This document shows, piece by piece, positions 27,825 through 38,364 of a stretch of 64,000 nt of DNA (its first letter is position 1; each line of letters opens with the position of its first letter). The notes under the pieces were generated by a model that worked only from the letters and a program-made list of their open reading frames with translations, was not told the origin of the DNA and made no database searches. The DNA is from an uncultured Muribaculaceae bacterium (lineage in GTDB: Bacteria; Bacteroidota; Bacteroidia; Bacteroidales; Muribaculaceae): contig CANNVE010000007.1 of assembly GCA_947525975.1 (NCBI GenBank), forward strand, positions 62,001-126,000, given 5' to 3'. A program made the translations under genes and the position numbers.

Positions 27825-29786
27825 ATGAAAAAGACATTCGTGGCGGCGGCTCTTCTGGGCACAGCCGCAGCATCATTAGCCAAGGACAGCGACCCGGTGC
27901 TCATGACAGTGGCCGGAACCGATGTGAGGCTTAGCGAATTTGAATATCTATATAATAAGAACAACGCTCAGCAAAGCCAGGCCATGAGCTTTGACGAATA
28001 CCTTGGCATGTTTGTCAACTACAAACTCAAAGTAGCCGACGCTCAAGCCCACGGCGTTGACACCACGGCGGCCTTCGTCAGCGAATTCAGCAAATACAGC
28101 CTCGAACTCGCCCAGCCCTATATGCGCGACAACGAAATGCTCGAGAATATGGCGAAGGCCGAATACGCCCGCATGCCGAAGGAGCGCTACGTCAGCCACA
28201 TAATGCTGCGCATCGACCCCGCCGACGAAGCAGCGAGCCTCGCCACCGCCGACTCTGTGCGCCAGCTTGTGGCAAGCGAAAAGATGACGTTTGAAGACGC
28301 CGCCCTGCAATATTCCATCGACGCCGGCTCTGCCCGCCAAGGCGGACGCATGGGCTGGATCACATCCTCGTCGCGCCTGCCGCAGGCCTTCACCGACATG
28401 GCCTATGACACGCCCATCGGCACGCTCTCGCCCGTGGTCAATTCCGGCTACGGATACCACATCATCCGCCCCGAGCAGGAGCGACCGTTGAGCGGCGAAG
28501 TCAACGCAAGGCACATACTTATGCTCACGCAAGGGATGGATGAAGCCGGACAGGCCCGCCAGAAAGCACGCATCGACTCTGTCTACAGAGTGGTCACCGC
28601 CCCCGGCGCAGACTTCGCCGATGTAGCCCGCCGATGCAGCGAAGACCCCGGGTCAGCCCGCAACGGAGGCGATCTTGGATGGTTTGGCCGCGGACGCATG
28701 GTGCAGGAATTTGAAGACGTGGCTTTCTCGCTTAAGGACGGAGAAGTGTCAAAGCCTTTCACCTCCGCATTCGGTTGGCACATAATATACCGCGAAGCCC
28801 ACAGAGCCGACACCGTCCCTGCCTACGCCGAAGCCAGGCCGGCCATAATCAGAAGGCTTGAGCAGGATGGCCGAGCATTAAAAGCCGAAAAGGCCTATCT
28901 TGCAGCCGTGGCCCGACGCACAGGCTCCGAACTCAACCCCAACATCGAGGCGCTCGTAGCAAGCCATTTCGCCGACAATGGATTCGCTGCCATCGACTCC
29001 GCTGCCTATGCGAGCCTTCTATCTTCAGAAATCGAAGCCTACAAGATCCACGGACGCAGCGTCTCGCTATCAGATGCCCTGCGCGGCGAGCCAATGCGCA
29101 TTGCCCCCGACGCCGCCACCACCGCACGCAACGCCGCCATGGCTGCCGCAAACGCTTTTGACAGAGCCGTGGCTGAAGCTGCCCGCGCAGAACTGGCGGA
29201 AACCAACACCGACTACCGCAACCTGATAAATGAATACCGCGACGGCATCATGCTCTTCGACCGCTCCAACCAGATGGTATGGGAGAAAGCCACGTCAGAC
29301 AAAGACGGACAGGAACACTTCTTCCTCGCCAACAAGGCAAATTACGGATGGGAGGCTCCCAGATACAAGGCCTATGTGATTTTCGCCAACTCAGACTCTG
29401 TGATGAATCTGGCACGCGAGCACGCTTCCGCTTTCGAATCAGCTGCGGTGGATCAAGATGAATTCACCAAGTCGATGAAGCAGAAATTCGGCAACAACGT
29501 GAAGATTGAGAAAGTCATAGCGGCCAAAGGCGAGAATCCCTATACCGACAACCTCGGCTTCGGCATGCCGGCGCCGGCGCCCAACTCCCGCTGGCCTCAC
29601 TATTTCGCATTTCAGGGCAAAGTGATAGTGTCGCCGGAAGCCGCTGAAGATGTGCGCGGACGCCTAATCTCAGACTACCAGAACCACCTTGAAAGCCTTT
29701 GGGTAGACTCACTGCGCAAGACCTACAAAGTGAAGCTCAACAAGAAAGCCGTGAAGGAGGCCCGCAAGCGCATCGACAACAAATGA
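27825..29786 (+). CDS. Periplasmic peptidylprolyl isomerase, two parvulin domains
   Basis: A secreted 653-aa chaperone of the SurA/PpiD kind. A signal peptide ([19 protein letters not shown]) is followed by a SurA-like helical region. Two consecutive rotamase domains come next: the first from YVSHIMLRI to [12 protein letters not shown] (about 125-220), the second from [12 protein letters not shown] to [11 protein letters not shown] (about 226-328). A helical C-terminal half of about 320 aa follows. It opens a rightward block with a lipoprotein (4-bp ATGA overlap), a SurA-like protein and an OstA-like protein. It likely escorts outer-membrane proteins through the periplasm. Confidence 0.9.
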   Translation: MKKTFVAAALLGTAAASLAKDSDPVLMTVAGTDVRLSEFEYLYNKNNAQQSQAMSFDEYLGMFVNYKLKVADAQAHGVDTTAAFVSEFSKYSLELAQPYMRDNEMLENMAKAEYARMPKERYVSHIMLRIDPADEAASLATADSVRQLVASEKMTFEDAALQYSIDAGSARQGGRMGWITSSSRLPQAFTDMAYDTPIGTLSPVVNSGYGYHIIRPEQERPLSGEVNARHILMLTQGMDEAGQARQKARIDSVYRVVTAPGADFADVARRCSEDPGSARNGGDLGWFGRGRMVQEFEDVAFSLKDGEVSKPFTSAFGWHIIYREAHRADTVPAYAEARPAIIRRLEQDGRALKAEKAYLAAVARRTGSELNPNIEALVASHFADNGFAAIDSAAYASLLSSEIEAYKIHGRSVSLSDALRGEPMRIAPDAATTARNAAMAAANAFDRAVAEAARAELAETNTDYRNLINEYRDGIMLFDRSNQMVWEKATSDKDGQEHFFLANKANYGWEAPRYKAYVIFANSDSVMNLAREHASAFESAAVDQDEFTKSMKQKFGNNVKIEKVIAAKGENPYTDNLGFGMPAPAPNSRWPHYFAFQGKVIVSPEAAEDVRGRLISDYQNHLESLWVDSLRKTYKVKLNKKAVKEARKRIDNK

Positions 29787-30646
29787 AAGCTTACCACTGG
29801 GCGCTGACGCTCGCCTTGGCAGCTGCCACGGCCTCATGCGGGGGAGACGATAAAACGCTCCCAGCCGATGCTCTCGCCGTGGTTGACGGCGCCACGCTCA
29901 CGCGCTCCGACCTGCGCCGCAATTTCCCCGCCGGCCTTTCGGCTGACGACAGCGTGAAGTATGCCCGCGCCTACATACGCCAATGGATCAATGACCGCAT
30001 GATGTCGACCATCGCCGCCGATGAGATCGACCTGACCGAGATTGACAAAATGGTGGAGCAATACCGCAGCGAACTTATAGCCTTCGAATACGGCAGGCGC
30101 ATGTATGAGGCGCACGCCCCCGAGATATCGCCTGACACAATCGAAGCCTACTACAACGCCCATGGCGACGAATTCGTGCTGACGCGCCCGATGGTGAAGG
30201 GAGTCTACCTGAAAGTGGCCGACAACGCGCCCGAGCTGTCAGCAATCAGGCGGCTCTACCAAAGCGAGGCGCCTTCAGACATCGACAAACTTGAAAAAAG
30301 CGCCCTCGGAGGGGCCGTGCACTATGACTATTTCCGCGACCGCTGGGTCGACTGGGCGCAGATCGAATCGCGCATACCCTACTCTTTCGGTCCCTCGGCC
30401 GACGCATTCCTGACGCAGCGCTCGCGCGACTTAGACTTCTCGCAGGGCGGATTCACGTATCTTCTATTCATCACCGAGGTGCTTCGGTCAGGCCAGAAGA
30501 TGCCGCTTGAGGCAGCCTCGCCGCTCATAGCCGAGCGTTTGAGATACGCCGGTGAGCGGGAATACCTCGGACACCTGAAGCGCGAATTGTTGGAAAATGC
30601 TATTTCAGACGGAAAAATTGCAATATTCTGCGAATTAGGGCAATAA
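29783..30646 (+). CDS. Parvulin-like periplasmic lipoprotein without clear isomerase site
   Basis: A 287-aa lipoprotein whose ATG overlaps the upstream stop (ATGA). The signal peptide ends in a lipobox (TASC, Cys about residue 17). It has a SurA N-terminal-like helical region with [12 protein letters not shown] region placed where a parvulin domain would be keeps only VKGVYLKV and a terminal [21 protein letters not shown]; the HILM/GWHII hallmarks are missing. It lies between two genuine double-parvulin proteins, so a non-catalytic chaperone partner is a reasonable inference. The start at 29783 is preferred because it yields a proper lipoprotein signal. Confidence 0.8.
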   Translation: MKAYHWALTLALAAATASCGGDDKTLPADALAVVDGATLTRSDLRRNFPAGLSADDSVKYARAYIRQWINDRMMSTIAADEIDLTEIDKMVEQYRSELIAFEYGRRMYEAHAPEISPDTIEAYYNAHGDEFVLTRPMVKGVYLKVADNAPELSAIRRLYQSEAPSDIDKLEKSALGGAVHYDYFRDRWVDWAQIESRIPYSFGPSADAFLTQRSRDLDFSQGGFTYLLFITEVLRSGQKMPLEAASPLIAERLRYAGEREYLGHLKRELLENAISDGKIAIFCELGQ

Positions 30647-30662
30647 TCTCACAATTAATTCG

Positions 30663-30670
30663 TAAATTTG
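30663..30670 (+). promoter_or_regulatory. -7 element upstream of SurA-like gene
   Basis: TAAATTTG in an AT-rich gap fits TAnnTTTG. No TTG lies at the 20-nt spacing. It suggests an extra start inside the chaperone block. Confidence 0.35.
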
Positions 30671-30718
30671 CGAGGCTTTTCGCCATTAACAATATTATAG
30701 ACCATCAAATCACTCAAC

Positions 30719-32074
30719 GTGAAGATTATTAAGTCATTTGCAATATTAGCCGCTTCGGCCGGAGCGTTTTTTTCAGCCACCGCCCAAAACAACATCGCCG
30801 AGGAGGTGGCTTGGATGATAGGCGATGAGCCCATCTATAAATCTGAAATCGAACAGGCATACCTCGAATATCTCGAAGAGCGCGTGCCGCTGAACGGCGA
30901 CCCCTACTGCGTCATCCCCGAGATGATAGCCGTGCAGCGCCTTTACCTCCACCAGGCCGACCTCGACACTATCGAGGCTCCCATGTCGATGGTGCACATG
31001 CAGGTAGACTCTCGCATCAACATGATGATGTCTCAGCTCGGAGGCCGCGAAAAGCTTGAGCAATACCTCGGCAAATCACTGCCCCAGCTGCGCGAGCAGC
31101 TCACCAAATCGATGATTGACATGTCGAGGGTGCAGAGGGTGCAGGAAGAGCTCACTAAAGATGTGAAGGCCACCCCTTCCGACGTGCGCAAATACTTCAA
31201 TTCACTCGAAGAGGATTCAATTCCGTTCGTGCCCCTTCAGGTCGAGGGCCAGATGATTGTGCTCAATCCGGTGATTCCGCGCCAGGAAATCGACGACGTG
31301 AAAGCGAGGCTCCGCGACCTCACCGAGCGCATCAACAACGGCGACATCGACTTCGGCACCGCTGCAAACCTCTACTCGCAGGATCCCAGCAACCCGCGCG
31401 GCGGCGAACTCGGATTCATGGGCCGCGGACAGCTTGTGCCCGAATACGCCGCTGTGGCTTTCAACCTCAACGACCCCAAGAAAGTGTCAAAGATCGTGGA
31501 GACCGAATACGGATTCCATATCATACAGCTCATTGAGAAACGCGGCGACCGCATCAACACCCGCCACATACTGATGCGCCCGAAAGTGGCAGATAAAGAC
31601 CTCGCCACCGCAGTAACCCGCCTTGACTCGGTGCGCAATGACATAGTCAACAATAAACTCACATTCGACGAGGCTGTGAGAATCTACTCGCAGGACAAGG
31701 ACACGAGATTCAGCCGCGGAGTGATGATCAACAACAACACAAGCAGCACCCGCTTTGAAATGTCGGAACTTCCCACCGAGATCGCCCGCCAGATAGCCGG
31801 CATGCAGCCCGGCGACGTATCGGAGCCTTTCATCATGATCGACCCCAAGCATTCTCGCGAACAGGTGGTGATCGTCAAGCTCACCAACCGCATTGAGCCT
31901 CACCGAGCCAACATGTCGGAAGATTATGAAATGATACTCTCGATGTATGAAAACAACAAGCGGCAGAAGATACTCGAAGAGTGGCTCGACAAGAAAATCA
32001 AAGACACCTACGTGCGCATCGAAGACGGATGGCGCGGATGCGAATTCTCGCACAAAGGCTGGATCAAAAAGTGA
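30719..32074 (+). CDS. SurA-like periplasmic peptidylprolyl isomerase
   Basis: A 451-aa periplasmic chaperone starting at a GTG, with a signal peptide (MKIIKSFAILAASAGAFFSATA). The SurA-like N-terminal region (residues 25-170, with EEVAWMIGDEPIYKSEIEQ) is followed by two parvulin domains. The first ends in EYGFHIIQLIEKRGD. The second begins NTRHILMRPKVADKD and ends near KLTNRIEPHRAN. No nearby ATG gives a signal peptide, so the GTG start is favoured. It lies 20 nt upstream of the OstA-like gene and should act in delivering outer-membrane proteins. Confidence 0.9.
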   Translation: MKIIKSFAILAASAGAFFSATAQNNIAEEVAWMIGDEPIYKSEIEQAYLEYLEERVPLNGDPYCVIPEMIAVQRLYLHQADLDTIEAPMSMVHMQVDSRINMMMSQLGGREKLEQYLGKSLPQLREQLTKSMIDMSRVQRVQEELTKDVKATPSDVRKYFNSLEEDSIPFVPLQVEGQMIVLNPVIPRQEIDDVKARLRDLTERINNGDIDFGTAANLYSQDPSNPRGGELGFMGRGQLVPEYAAVAFNLNDPKKVSKIVETEYGFHIIQLIEKRGDRINTRHILMRPKVADKDLATAVTRLDSVRNDIVNNKLTFDEAVRIYSQDKDTRFSRGVMINNNTSSTRFEMSELPTEIARQIAGMQPGDVSEPFIMIDPKHSREQVVIVKLTNRIEPHRANMSEDYEMILSMYENNKRQKILEEWLDKKIKDTYVRIEDGWRGCEFSHKGWIKK

Positions 32075-32094
32075 TATAACATAAGTTCAGGGCA

Positions 32095-33855
32095 ATGCAT
32101 CCCGATAAGAAATTCACCAGGGCGCGGGGGCTTACAGCCGCCGCGCTCACGTTTATAACAGCGCCCTTCTGGCTTGGCGCCATGTCAGGCTCCTCCCCCG
32201 AGGAGCCGCTGCCGGTCATTGCCCCGCAGATACCCAAGGCCGACCGGTCAAACAGCGACAACGTATTTCTCGAGCACGCCGATGTCCTCCATAAACAGAC
32301 CGCTGACTCTTTCATGGTGCTCACCGGCAATGTCGAATTCCGCAAGGGCGGCATGATGATGTACTGCGACAGCGCGCATTTCTACAGCGAGACAGAGTCA
32401 TTCGACGCTTTCGGAAATGTACGGATGGAGCAGGGAGACACACTATTCGTATACGCCGACACCCTCAAATACCGCAGCCTCTCGCAGTTAGGCCTGCTCT
32501 GGGGAGAACCTGTGAGGATGATAAATAAGGATGTCACTCTGAAGACCGACGAATTCATCTATGACTTCCAGGCCGAATACGGATATTACGAAGTGGGAGG
32601 CACGCTGATCGACAACAAGAATGAGCTCATCTCGAGGGAAGGCACCTACGTGCCCGCCACAAAGGAAGCGTCGTTCTTCATCGACGTACGCCTCAACTCC
32701 GTAGGCGAGAAAAATGACTCGATGGTGATATACACCGACACTCTATACTACAACACCGACACCCACATTGCCGAACTTTTCTCGCCATCAGAGGTCATAA
32801 ACAAGCGCGACACGATATTCACATCGCACGGCGTGTATGACACCAACACGGAAGTGGCCAGGCTGTATGACCGCTCGCTCGTGCGCATGGGACGCGGCAC
32901 CACCCTCGAAGGCGACACCCTCTTCTATGACAAAGCCGCCGGATACGGCTGGGCCAGGGGCAACATGCAGATCGTAGACGAAGTGCGCAAGAGCACCCTC
33001 AGCGGCCATTACGGCTTCTATGACCAGGTGATCGACAGCGCTTACGTCACCGGCCGCGCCCTCGCCAAGGAATATTCGCAGGGCGACACCCTCTTCCTTC
33101 ACGGCCGCGAGATATTCTCCACCGCGAGATATGACACCATAATCATCCCCGCCGACACGCTCAAAGGACTGCCCGAAAGGATAGCATTCGACACATGCCA
33201 CGTAATCCGCTCTTATCCCCGCGTCAGATTCTACCGGTCAGACATGCAGGGCGTATGCGACACCATGCGCTTCGAGCAGAAAGACTCCACCCTCTACATG
33301 GTGCGCAATCCCATCGTATGGAGCGGAGAGAGGCAGATATTCGGCAATGTCATCAATCTCCACCTCAACGATTCCACCATAGACAAGGCCTGGCTGCCCC
33401 AATTCGGCTTTTCGGCTGAAATGATCGAAGAGGGCTACTTCAATCAGCTCAGCGGAAAGGAGATGATAGCCCTGTTTGTCAATGGCGACATGCGGCAGCT
33501 CGATGTCAACGGCAATGTAGAGGCGATAATGTTCCCGATGGAAAACGACTCCACCTACAACAAAGTGATATCAATGCAGAGCAGCTTTCTTTCAGCCAAT
33601 TTCGAAAACAGGCAGTTGCTGCGCATGAAGACATGGCCCGAGACCACCGGATCGGTCACCCCGCTGTATCTGGCCAAGAGATCGATATTCTTCCTCGCCA
33701 ACTTCAAATGGTTCACAGGCATAAGGCCTACGTCGCCCGAAGACGTTTTCATTGTGCCGCCTGCCATGGAAGAGCTTATGGGCGGAGCGCCGCTCGGGTC
33801 AGGCGAAACCGAACAATTGATGGCCGTCCCCCTCGAGGCAGCACCGATAGAATAA
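32095..33855 (+). CDS. OstA-like (LptA/LptD N-domain) outer-membrane assembly protein
   Basis: A 586-aa exported protein built of repeated beta-jellyroll strands of the OstA/LptA type. Typical segments are LTGNVEFRKGGMMMYCDSAHFY, TESFDAFGNVRMEQGDTLFVYADTL and VYDTNTEVARL. The N-terminus is hydrophobic (residues 12-32) without a clear lipobox. The family is tied to lipopolysaccharide transport and is frequently next to SurA-like genes in Bacteroidetes. No C-terminal LptD barrel is present, so it is not LptD itself. It is the last gene of the chaperone block. Confidence 0.85.
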   Translation: MHPDKKFTRARGLTAAALTFITAPFWLGAMSGSSPEEPLPVIAPQIPKADRSNSDNVFLEHADVLHKQTADSFMVLTGNVEFRKGGMMMYCDSAHFYSETESFDAFGNVRMEQGDTLFVYADTLKYRSLSQLGLLWGEPVRMINKDVTLKTDEFIYDFQAEYGYYEVGGTLIDNKNELISREGTYVPATKEASFFIDVRLNSVGEKNDSMVIYTDTLYYNTDTHIAELFSPSEVINKRDTIFTSHGVYDTNTEVARLYDRSLVRMGRGTTLEGDTLFYDKAAGYGWARGNMQIVDEVRKSTLSGHYGFYDQVIDSAYVTGRALAKEYSQGDTLFLHGREIFSTARYDTIIIPADTLKGLPERIAFDTCHVIRSYPRVRFYRSDMQGVCDTMRFEQKDSTLYMVRNPIVWSGERQIFGNVINLHLNDSTIDKAWLPQFGFSAEMIEEGYFNQLSGKEMIALFVNGDMRQLDVNGNVEAIMFPMENDSTYNKVISMQSSFLSANFENRQLLRMKTWPETTGSVTPLYLAKRSIFFLANFKWFTGIRPTSPEDVFIVPPAMEELMGGAPLGSGETEQLMAVPLEAAPIE

Positions 33856-33913
33856 CTTAACGAAACTAACCAAACAGTCGCGCCCACGCTGCGCGGCAAA
33901 CCCAACTAAAGAC

Positions 33914-35338
33914 ATGAGCAGAAAACGCAAAGAGCTCCCCACCCTCCCTGAGGTCAAGATAATCGACGTAGGTGCCGAAGGCAATGCCGTGGCCAGGGTC
34001 GACGACATGGTGGTATTCGTGCCATTCGCCGCTCCCGGAGATATCGCCGACATAAAGATCACAAAGAAGAAACGCTCATACGCCGAAGGCAAAATCGAGC
34101 GCATGGTCAGCCCCTCTGATATCCGAGTAGAGCCGCGATGCGAGCACTTCACCGTGTGCGGAGGATGCCGCTGGCAGCATCTGCCCTATGATGTGCAGCT
34201 GCGGTGCAAGCGACAGCAGGTGGTCGACGCTTTACAGCGAATAGCCAAGGTAGAGCATCCTGAAGTGGCCCCCGCCCTCGGCAGCGACAGCATCTGGGCC
34301 TACCGAAACAAGATGGAGTATACCTTCTCCAATAAATGCTGGCTCACATACGAGCAGCTCAAGAGCGGAGAAGAGTTTCCTGTGCGCGAAGCGGCCGGAT
34401 TCCACATACCGGGAGCCTTCGACAAGGTGCTCGACATCAAGAAATGCCACCTGCAGGATGACTTCGGCGACAGGCTGCGCCTGTTCATCAAAAATTACGG
34501 CCTTGAGCACGGATACTCATTCTACGACCTGCGGGCCAACACCGGCCTGCTGCGCACACTGATGATACGCATTGCCAGCACAGGGCAGACAATGGCCGTG
34601 ATGGTATTCGGCGAGGACGACCGGGAGAAAATCACCGCCCTTCTCGACGCGGTGAGGGCTGAATTTCCTGAAATCACGTCGCTGCTCTATGTGGTCAACC
34701 TGAAGGTCAACGACACCATCACTGACCAGGATGTGCTCACTCACAGCGGAGCCGAATACATTGAAGAAGAGATGGAAGGGCTGAAATTCAGAATCGGCCC
34801 GAAATCATTCTACCAGACCAACTCGCTGCAGGCATACAAACTTTATTGCGTGGCCCGCGAATTCGCCGAGCTCACAGGCGACGAACTCGTCTACGATCTA
34901 TACACCGGCACCGGCACCATAGCCAACTTCGTCAGCCGCAAGGCCGCCAAGGTTGTAGGCATCGAATATGTGCCCGAAGCCATCGAGGACGCTAAGGTAA
35001 ACTCCGCCGCCAATGGCATCGACAACACCCTCTTCTTCGCCGGAGACATGAAAGATGTGCTCACCGCCGACTTCATCGCCGAGCATGGGCGCCCCGATGT
35101 CATGATCATCGATCCTCCGCGAGCCGGCATGCACGAAGACGTGGTCAACGCCGTGCTCGGAGCCGAGCCACGCCGCATAGTCTACGTCAGCTGCAACCCT
35201 GCCACCCAGGCCCGCGACCTGGCGCTTCTCGACGCCAAATACCGGGTTGACGCAGTGCAGCCCGTAGATATGTTCCCCCACACCCAGCATGTCGAAAACG
35301 TGGTGAAACTCACTCTTCGCGATGGCTCTCGAGATTGA
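33914..35338 (+). CDS. rlmD: 23S rRNA (uracil-C5)-methyltransferase RlmD/RumA family
   Basis: A 474-aa SAM-dependent RNA methyltransferase that makes 5-methyluridine in 23S rRNA. An N-terminal TRAM domain (residues 1-70) precedes an iron-sulfur cysteine cluster CEHFTVCGGCRWQH with a fourth Cys in LRCKRQQ. The SAM region YDLYTGTGTIANF, the DPPRAGMH motif near 400 and the catalytic Cys in YVSCNPATQARDL follow. Bacteroidetes carry several paralogues of this family, so the exact target (U1939 or U747) is not certain. It overlaps the CYTH gene by 17 bp. Confidence 0.9.
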   Translation: MSRKRKELPTLPEVKIIDVGAEGNAVARVDDMVVFVPFAAPGDIADIKITKKKRSYAEGKIERMVSPSDIRVEPRCEHFTVCGGCRWQHLPYDVQLRCKRQQVVDALQRIAKVEHPEVAPALGSDSIWAYRNKMEYTFSNKCWLTYEQLKSGEEFPVREAAGFHIPGAFDKVLDIKKCHLQDDFGDRLRLFIKNYGLEHGYSFYDLRANTGLLRTLMIRIASTGQTMAVMVFGEDDREKITALLDAVRAEFPEITSLLYVVNLKVNDTITDQDVLTHSGAEYIEEEMEGLKFRIGPKSFYQTNSLQAYKLYCVAREFAELTGDELVYDLYTGTGTIANFVSRKAAKVVGIEYVPEAIEDAKVNSAANGIDNTLFFAGDMKDVLTADFIAEHGRPDVMIIDPPRAGMHEDVVNAVLGAEPRRIVYVSCNPATQARDLALLDAKYRVDAVQPVDMFPHTQHVENVVKLTLRDGSRD

Positions 35339-35768
35339 ACGCAAATTCCTGGTGGCCGGAGACTCATACAAGTCGATGGCCACCTCCGCCATTGACTTGT
35401 GGCAGGGATACCTGTCGGTAGATCCTGAAGCCACGGTGCGCCTGCGCATTGCCGACGAGAAGGCATTCATCACCGTGAAAGGAATAACCACCGGCGCCAC
35501 CCGCGGAGAATGGGAATATGAGATACCCAAGGCCGACGCCATAGCCATGAAGCCACTATGCAAGGCTTCACTTGAAAAGACCCGCTACATCGTGCCTTTC
35601 GGCGGCCACAGATGGGAAGTGGACCAATTCATGGGACGCCTCTCGGGACTTGTGATCGCAGAGATAGAACTGAATTCAGAAAACGAGCCCTTCACAAGGC
35701 CGCCTTTCATTGGCGAAGATGTGACGGGCGATCCGAAATACTACAACTCTAACCTTTCAAAAGCTTGA
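35322..35768 (+). CDS. CYTH domain protein (triphosphate tunnel metalloenzyme)
   Basis: A 148-aa single-domain protein with the diagnostic EIERKFLV (ExExK) at residues 4-11. Alternating charged strands line the tunnel: TVRLRIADEKAFITVKG, EWEYEIP and EVDQFMGRLSGLVIAEIEL. Bacterial stand-alone members hydrolyse inorganic tripolyphosphate or similar triphosphates; the physiological substrate here is unknown. It overlaps both neighbours, the end of rlmD and the TTG start of the next gene, which suggests coupled translation. Confidence 0.92.
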   Translation: MALEIERKFLVAGDSYKSMATSAIDLWQGYLSVDPEATVRLRIADEKAFITVKGITTGATRGEWEYEIPKADAIAMKPLCKASLEKTRYIVPFGGHRWEVDQFMGRLSGLVIAEIELNSENEPFTRPPFIGEDVTGDPKYYNSNLSKA

Positions 35769-38305
35769 CCAAGCGATTCTTTATCTTAATGGCCGCCATC
35801 ATCTGCGCGATGATGGCTTCCGCTCAAAAAAACACATATTTCATAGCCGGAATCGTGCGTGACTCAATCTCGCTCGAGCCGTTGCCGTATGCCTCTGTCA
35901 CCGTTGTAGGCCAGGCATCAGGCGCGCTCACTGACGAAAAAGGCCTTTTTGAAATCACTGCCCCCCAGTCAGCATCATCGCTGCAGGTGGCATGTCTGGG
36001 CTATGAAAGGAAGACTGTCGACATAAAGAAGGGACAGGTCAACCTCTACGAACTGCGCCTCTCCCCGACAGCCACGCAGCTTGACGAAGTGGTGGTGCGC
36101 CGCAAGAAATACAGCAAGAAGAATAATCCGGCCGTAGACTTCGCAAGAAGACTCAGGCAGATGGACGACGTCACTGACCCGGAGAGAAACGCATACTACT
36201 CCTACAGAAAAAACGAGCTCATAACCCTCGCCCTGAATGATTTCAAAGACAAGGATGATGGAGGATCATGGATGTTCGGCAAATTTCCTTTCCTGCGCGA
36301 GCACATCGATACGTCAGAGATTTCGGGCAAACCTATCCTTAACGTAGTGGCAAAGGAAAAGATATCAGACGTATACTACCGCCATGATCCCGAATCACGC
36401 AAAGAGGTGATCACCGCATTGCGCCAGGACGGCATCGACGAGATGGCCGATCAGGCCGGCATGCTCACGTATCTTGAGGATGTGATGCGCGAGATAGATC
36501 TCTACGACAACGACATCGCCCTGCTGCAGAACCGGTTTGTCAGCCCTTTGTCGCGCATAGCCCCCGACTTCTATAAATTCTATCTCACCGACACAGTCGA
36601 AGTCGACGGCGAGCGCTGCATCGTGCTCAGTTTCTACCCTCACAACAAAGCCTCATTCGGATTCAACGGACAGGTCTACGTTCCCGTCAACGACTCCACG
36701 ATGTTTATCAAAAAGGTGACAATGCGCACACCGAGAGGAATAAACGTCAACTTCATCGACAATCTCTACATCTCGCAGGAATTCGAGCGCGCCCCCGACG
36801 GCAGCCGCCTGAAGAAGAGAGACGATCTGACCGTAGAGCTCTCGATAGTGCCCGGCACACAAGGCATCTACGCAAGGCGAAACACGGCATATGCACACCA
36901 TTCTTTCCAGGCACCGGATTCTCTTGCCATCTTCGACGGCCTCGGAGACAGAGACATCGACAAAGCCGCCACTTCGCGCGACTACGACTACTGGGCGCAG
37001 TCGAGGCTGCTGCGTGTGTCGGACAACGAAGAAAACGTGGGGCAGCTAATGGCCAAACTGCGCCGCGTGCCCATATTCTACTGGACCGAGCAGTTGATGA
37101 AGGTGATGTTCACAGGATATATTCCCACCGGAAATCCAAGCAAATTCGACATTGGGCCTGTCAACACCCTGGCAAGCCATAATGACCTTGAAGGATGGAG
37201 ATTCAGGCTCGGGGGCATGACTACAGCCTTCCTTAACAACCGAGTATTCGCCCGTGGGTACGCCGCCTACGGCCTTAAGGACCGCAAATGGAAATACAGC
37301 GCCTCGCTCGAATATTCTTTCGTCGACAAAGAATACCACAGCCTTGAATTTCCGGTGCATTCACTGCGCGTCACGAGCCTCTATGACGTGAATCACATCG
37401 GGCAGCGCTATCTTTCTACCAACAACGACAACTTCTTTCTTTCGCTAACGCGCATGAAAGATCACAACCTAATCTATCACAATGCAAACAAGATCGAATA
37501 CACGCTCGAACTCCGAAACAACCTCTCGGTTGTGGCCGGCATCGAAAATGAAATACAACGGCCAAGCCGATTCTTCCCTTTCACTGACGGATACGGCCAA
37601 GCCATAGATCACTATTCCGAGACGTCGCTCACCCTTCAGTTGCGCTACGCACCAGGCGAAAAATTCTATCAGACAAAATCGCACCGCGTATCGATCAACA
37701 AAGATGCCCCTGTCTTCGCGCTCACGCATAAATTCGCGCCAAAGCACGTATTCGGCTCCCGCTACAATGTGAGCCTGACAGAGCTCATGGTCAAAAAGCG
37801 GTTTTGGTTTTCCGCTTTCGGCAATCTCGACGCCACAGTCAAAGCCGGTCACGTATGGACCCGCTCGCCATTTATCAACCTGCTCATCCCCAACGCAAAC
37901 ATATCCTATACCATACAGCCCGAAAGCTACGCCTGCATGAATCCGATGGAATTCATCAATGACTCATACGCATCGGTCGATCTCTCGTACACCGCCAACG
38001 GAGCCATCTTCAACTGCATCCCGCTGATCAAGAAACTAAAGCTGCGAGAGTGCTTCGGCTTCAAGGCATTATGGGGAGACCTCAGCCGCCGCAACCTGCC
38101 ATCATCCGATCCGAGACTGCTCCAATACCCTGCCGACGCATCAATCACACGCATGACGTCAACGCCCTACATGGAGGCGAGCGTAGGCATTGAAAACATA
38201 CTGCGATGCCTGCGCGTGGACTACGTGTGGCGCCTGACCTACCTCGATGTCCCCTACCCAATCGACCGCCAAGGCATCCGCGTAGCCATGTACCTCACCT
38301 TCTGA
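35765..38305 (+). CDS. Outer-membrane DUF5686/carboxypeptidase-regulatory-like protein
   Basis: An 846-aa outer-membrane protein. A signal peptide (MTKRFFILMAAIICAMMASA) depends on a TTG start at 35765 that overlaps the CYTH stop (TTGA). Starting at the later ATG would lose the basic residues. A carboxypeptidase-regulatory-like beta domain (residues 26-110, ending TATQLDEVVVRRKK) is followed by a long DUF5686-type region. Its end is a series of amphipathic beta strands typical of a C-terminal barrel, with a terminal aromatic residue (YLTF). Function is unknown; the regulatory-like domain is shared with SusC-type transporters, but no TonB plug is seen. Confidence 0.85.
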   Translation: MTKRFFILMAAIICAMMASAQKNTYFIAGIVRDSISLEPLPYASVTVVGQASGALTDEKGLFEITAPQSASSLQVACLGYERKTVDIKKGQVNLYELRLSPTATQLDEVVVRRKKYSKKNNPAVDFARRLRQMDDVTDPERNAYYSYRKNELITLALNDFKDKDDGGSWMFGKFPFLREHIDTSEISGKPILNVVAKEKISDVYYRHDPESRKEVITALRQDGIDEMADQAGMLTYLEDVMREIDLYDNDIALLQNRFVSPLSRIAPDFYKFYLTDTVEVDGERCIVLSFYPHNKASFGFNGQVYVPVNDSTMFIKKVTMRTPRGINVNFIDNLYISQEFERAPDGSRLKKRDDLTVELSIVPGTQGIYARRNTAYAHHSFQAPDSLAIFDGLGDRDIDKAATSRDYDYWAQSRLLRVSDNEENVGQLMAKLRRVPIFYWTEQLMKVMFTGYIPTGNPSKFDIGPVNTLASHNDLEGWRFRLGGMTTAFLNNRVFARGYAAYGLKDRKWKYSASLEYSFVDKEYHSLEFPVHSLRVTSLYDVNHIGQRYLSTNNDNFFLSLTRMKDHNLIYHNANKIEYTLELRNNLSVVAGIENEIQRPSRFFPFTDGYGQAIDHYSETSLTLQLRYAPGEKFYQTKSHRVSINKDAPVFALTHKFAPKHVFGSRYNVSLTELMVKKRFWFSAFGNLDATVKAGHVWTRSPFINLLIPNANISYTIQPESYACMNPMEFINDSYASVDLSYTANGAIFNCIPLIKKLKLRECFGFKALWGDLSRRNLPSSDPRLLQYPADASITRMTSTPYMEASVGIENILRCLRVDYVWRLTYLDVPYPIDRQGIRVAMYLTF

Positions 38306-38320
38306 CATCAGGCAATATTA

Positions 38321-38331
38321 CCCCCCCCCCC
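38321..38331. repeat. C11 homopolymer
   Basis: Eleven consecutive C in the 59-bp gap between the convergent DUF5686 and HigBA genes. It is far longer than any other run in the window. It lies outside coding sequence, so no frame is affected. Confidence 0.95.
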
Positions 38332-38364
38332 ACATTCTCAATAAAATCTAATGCAGTCTAACTG

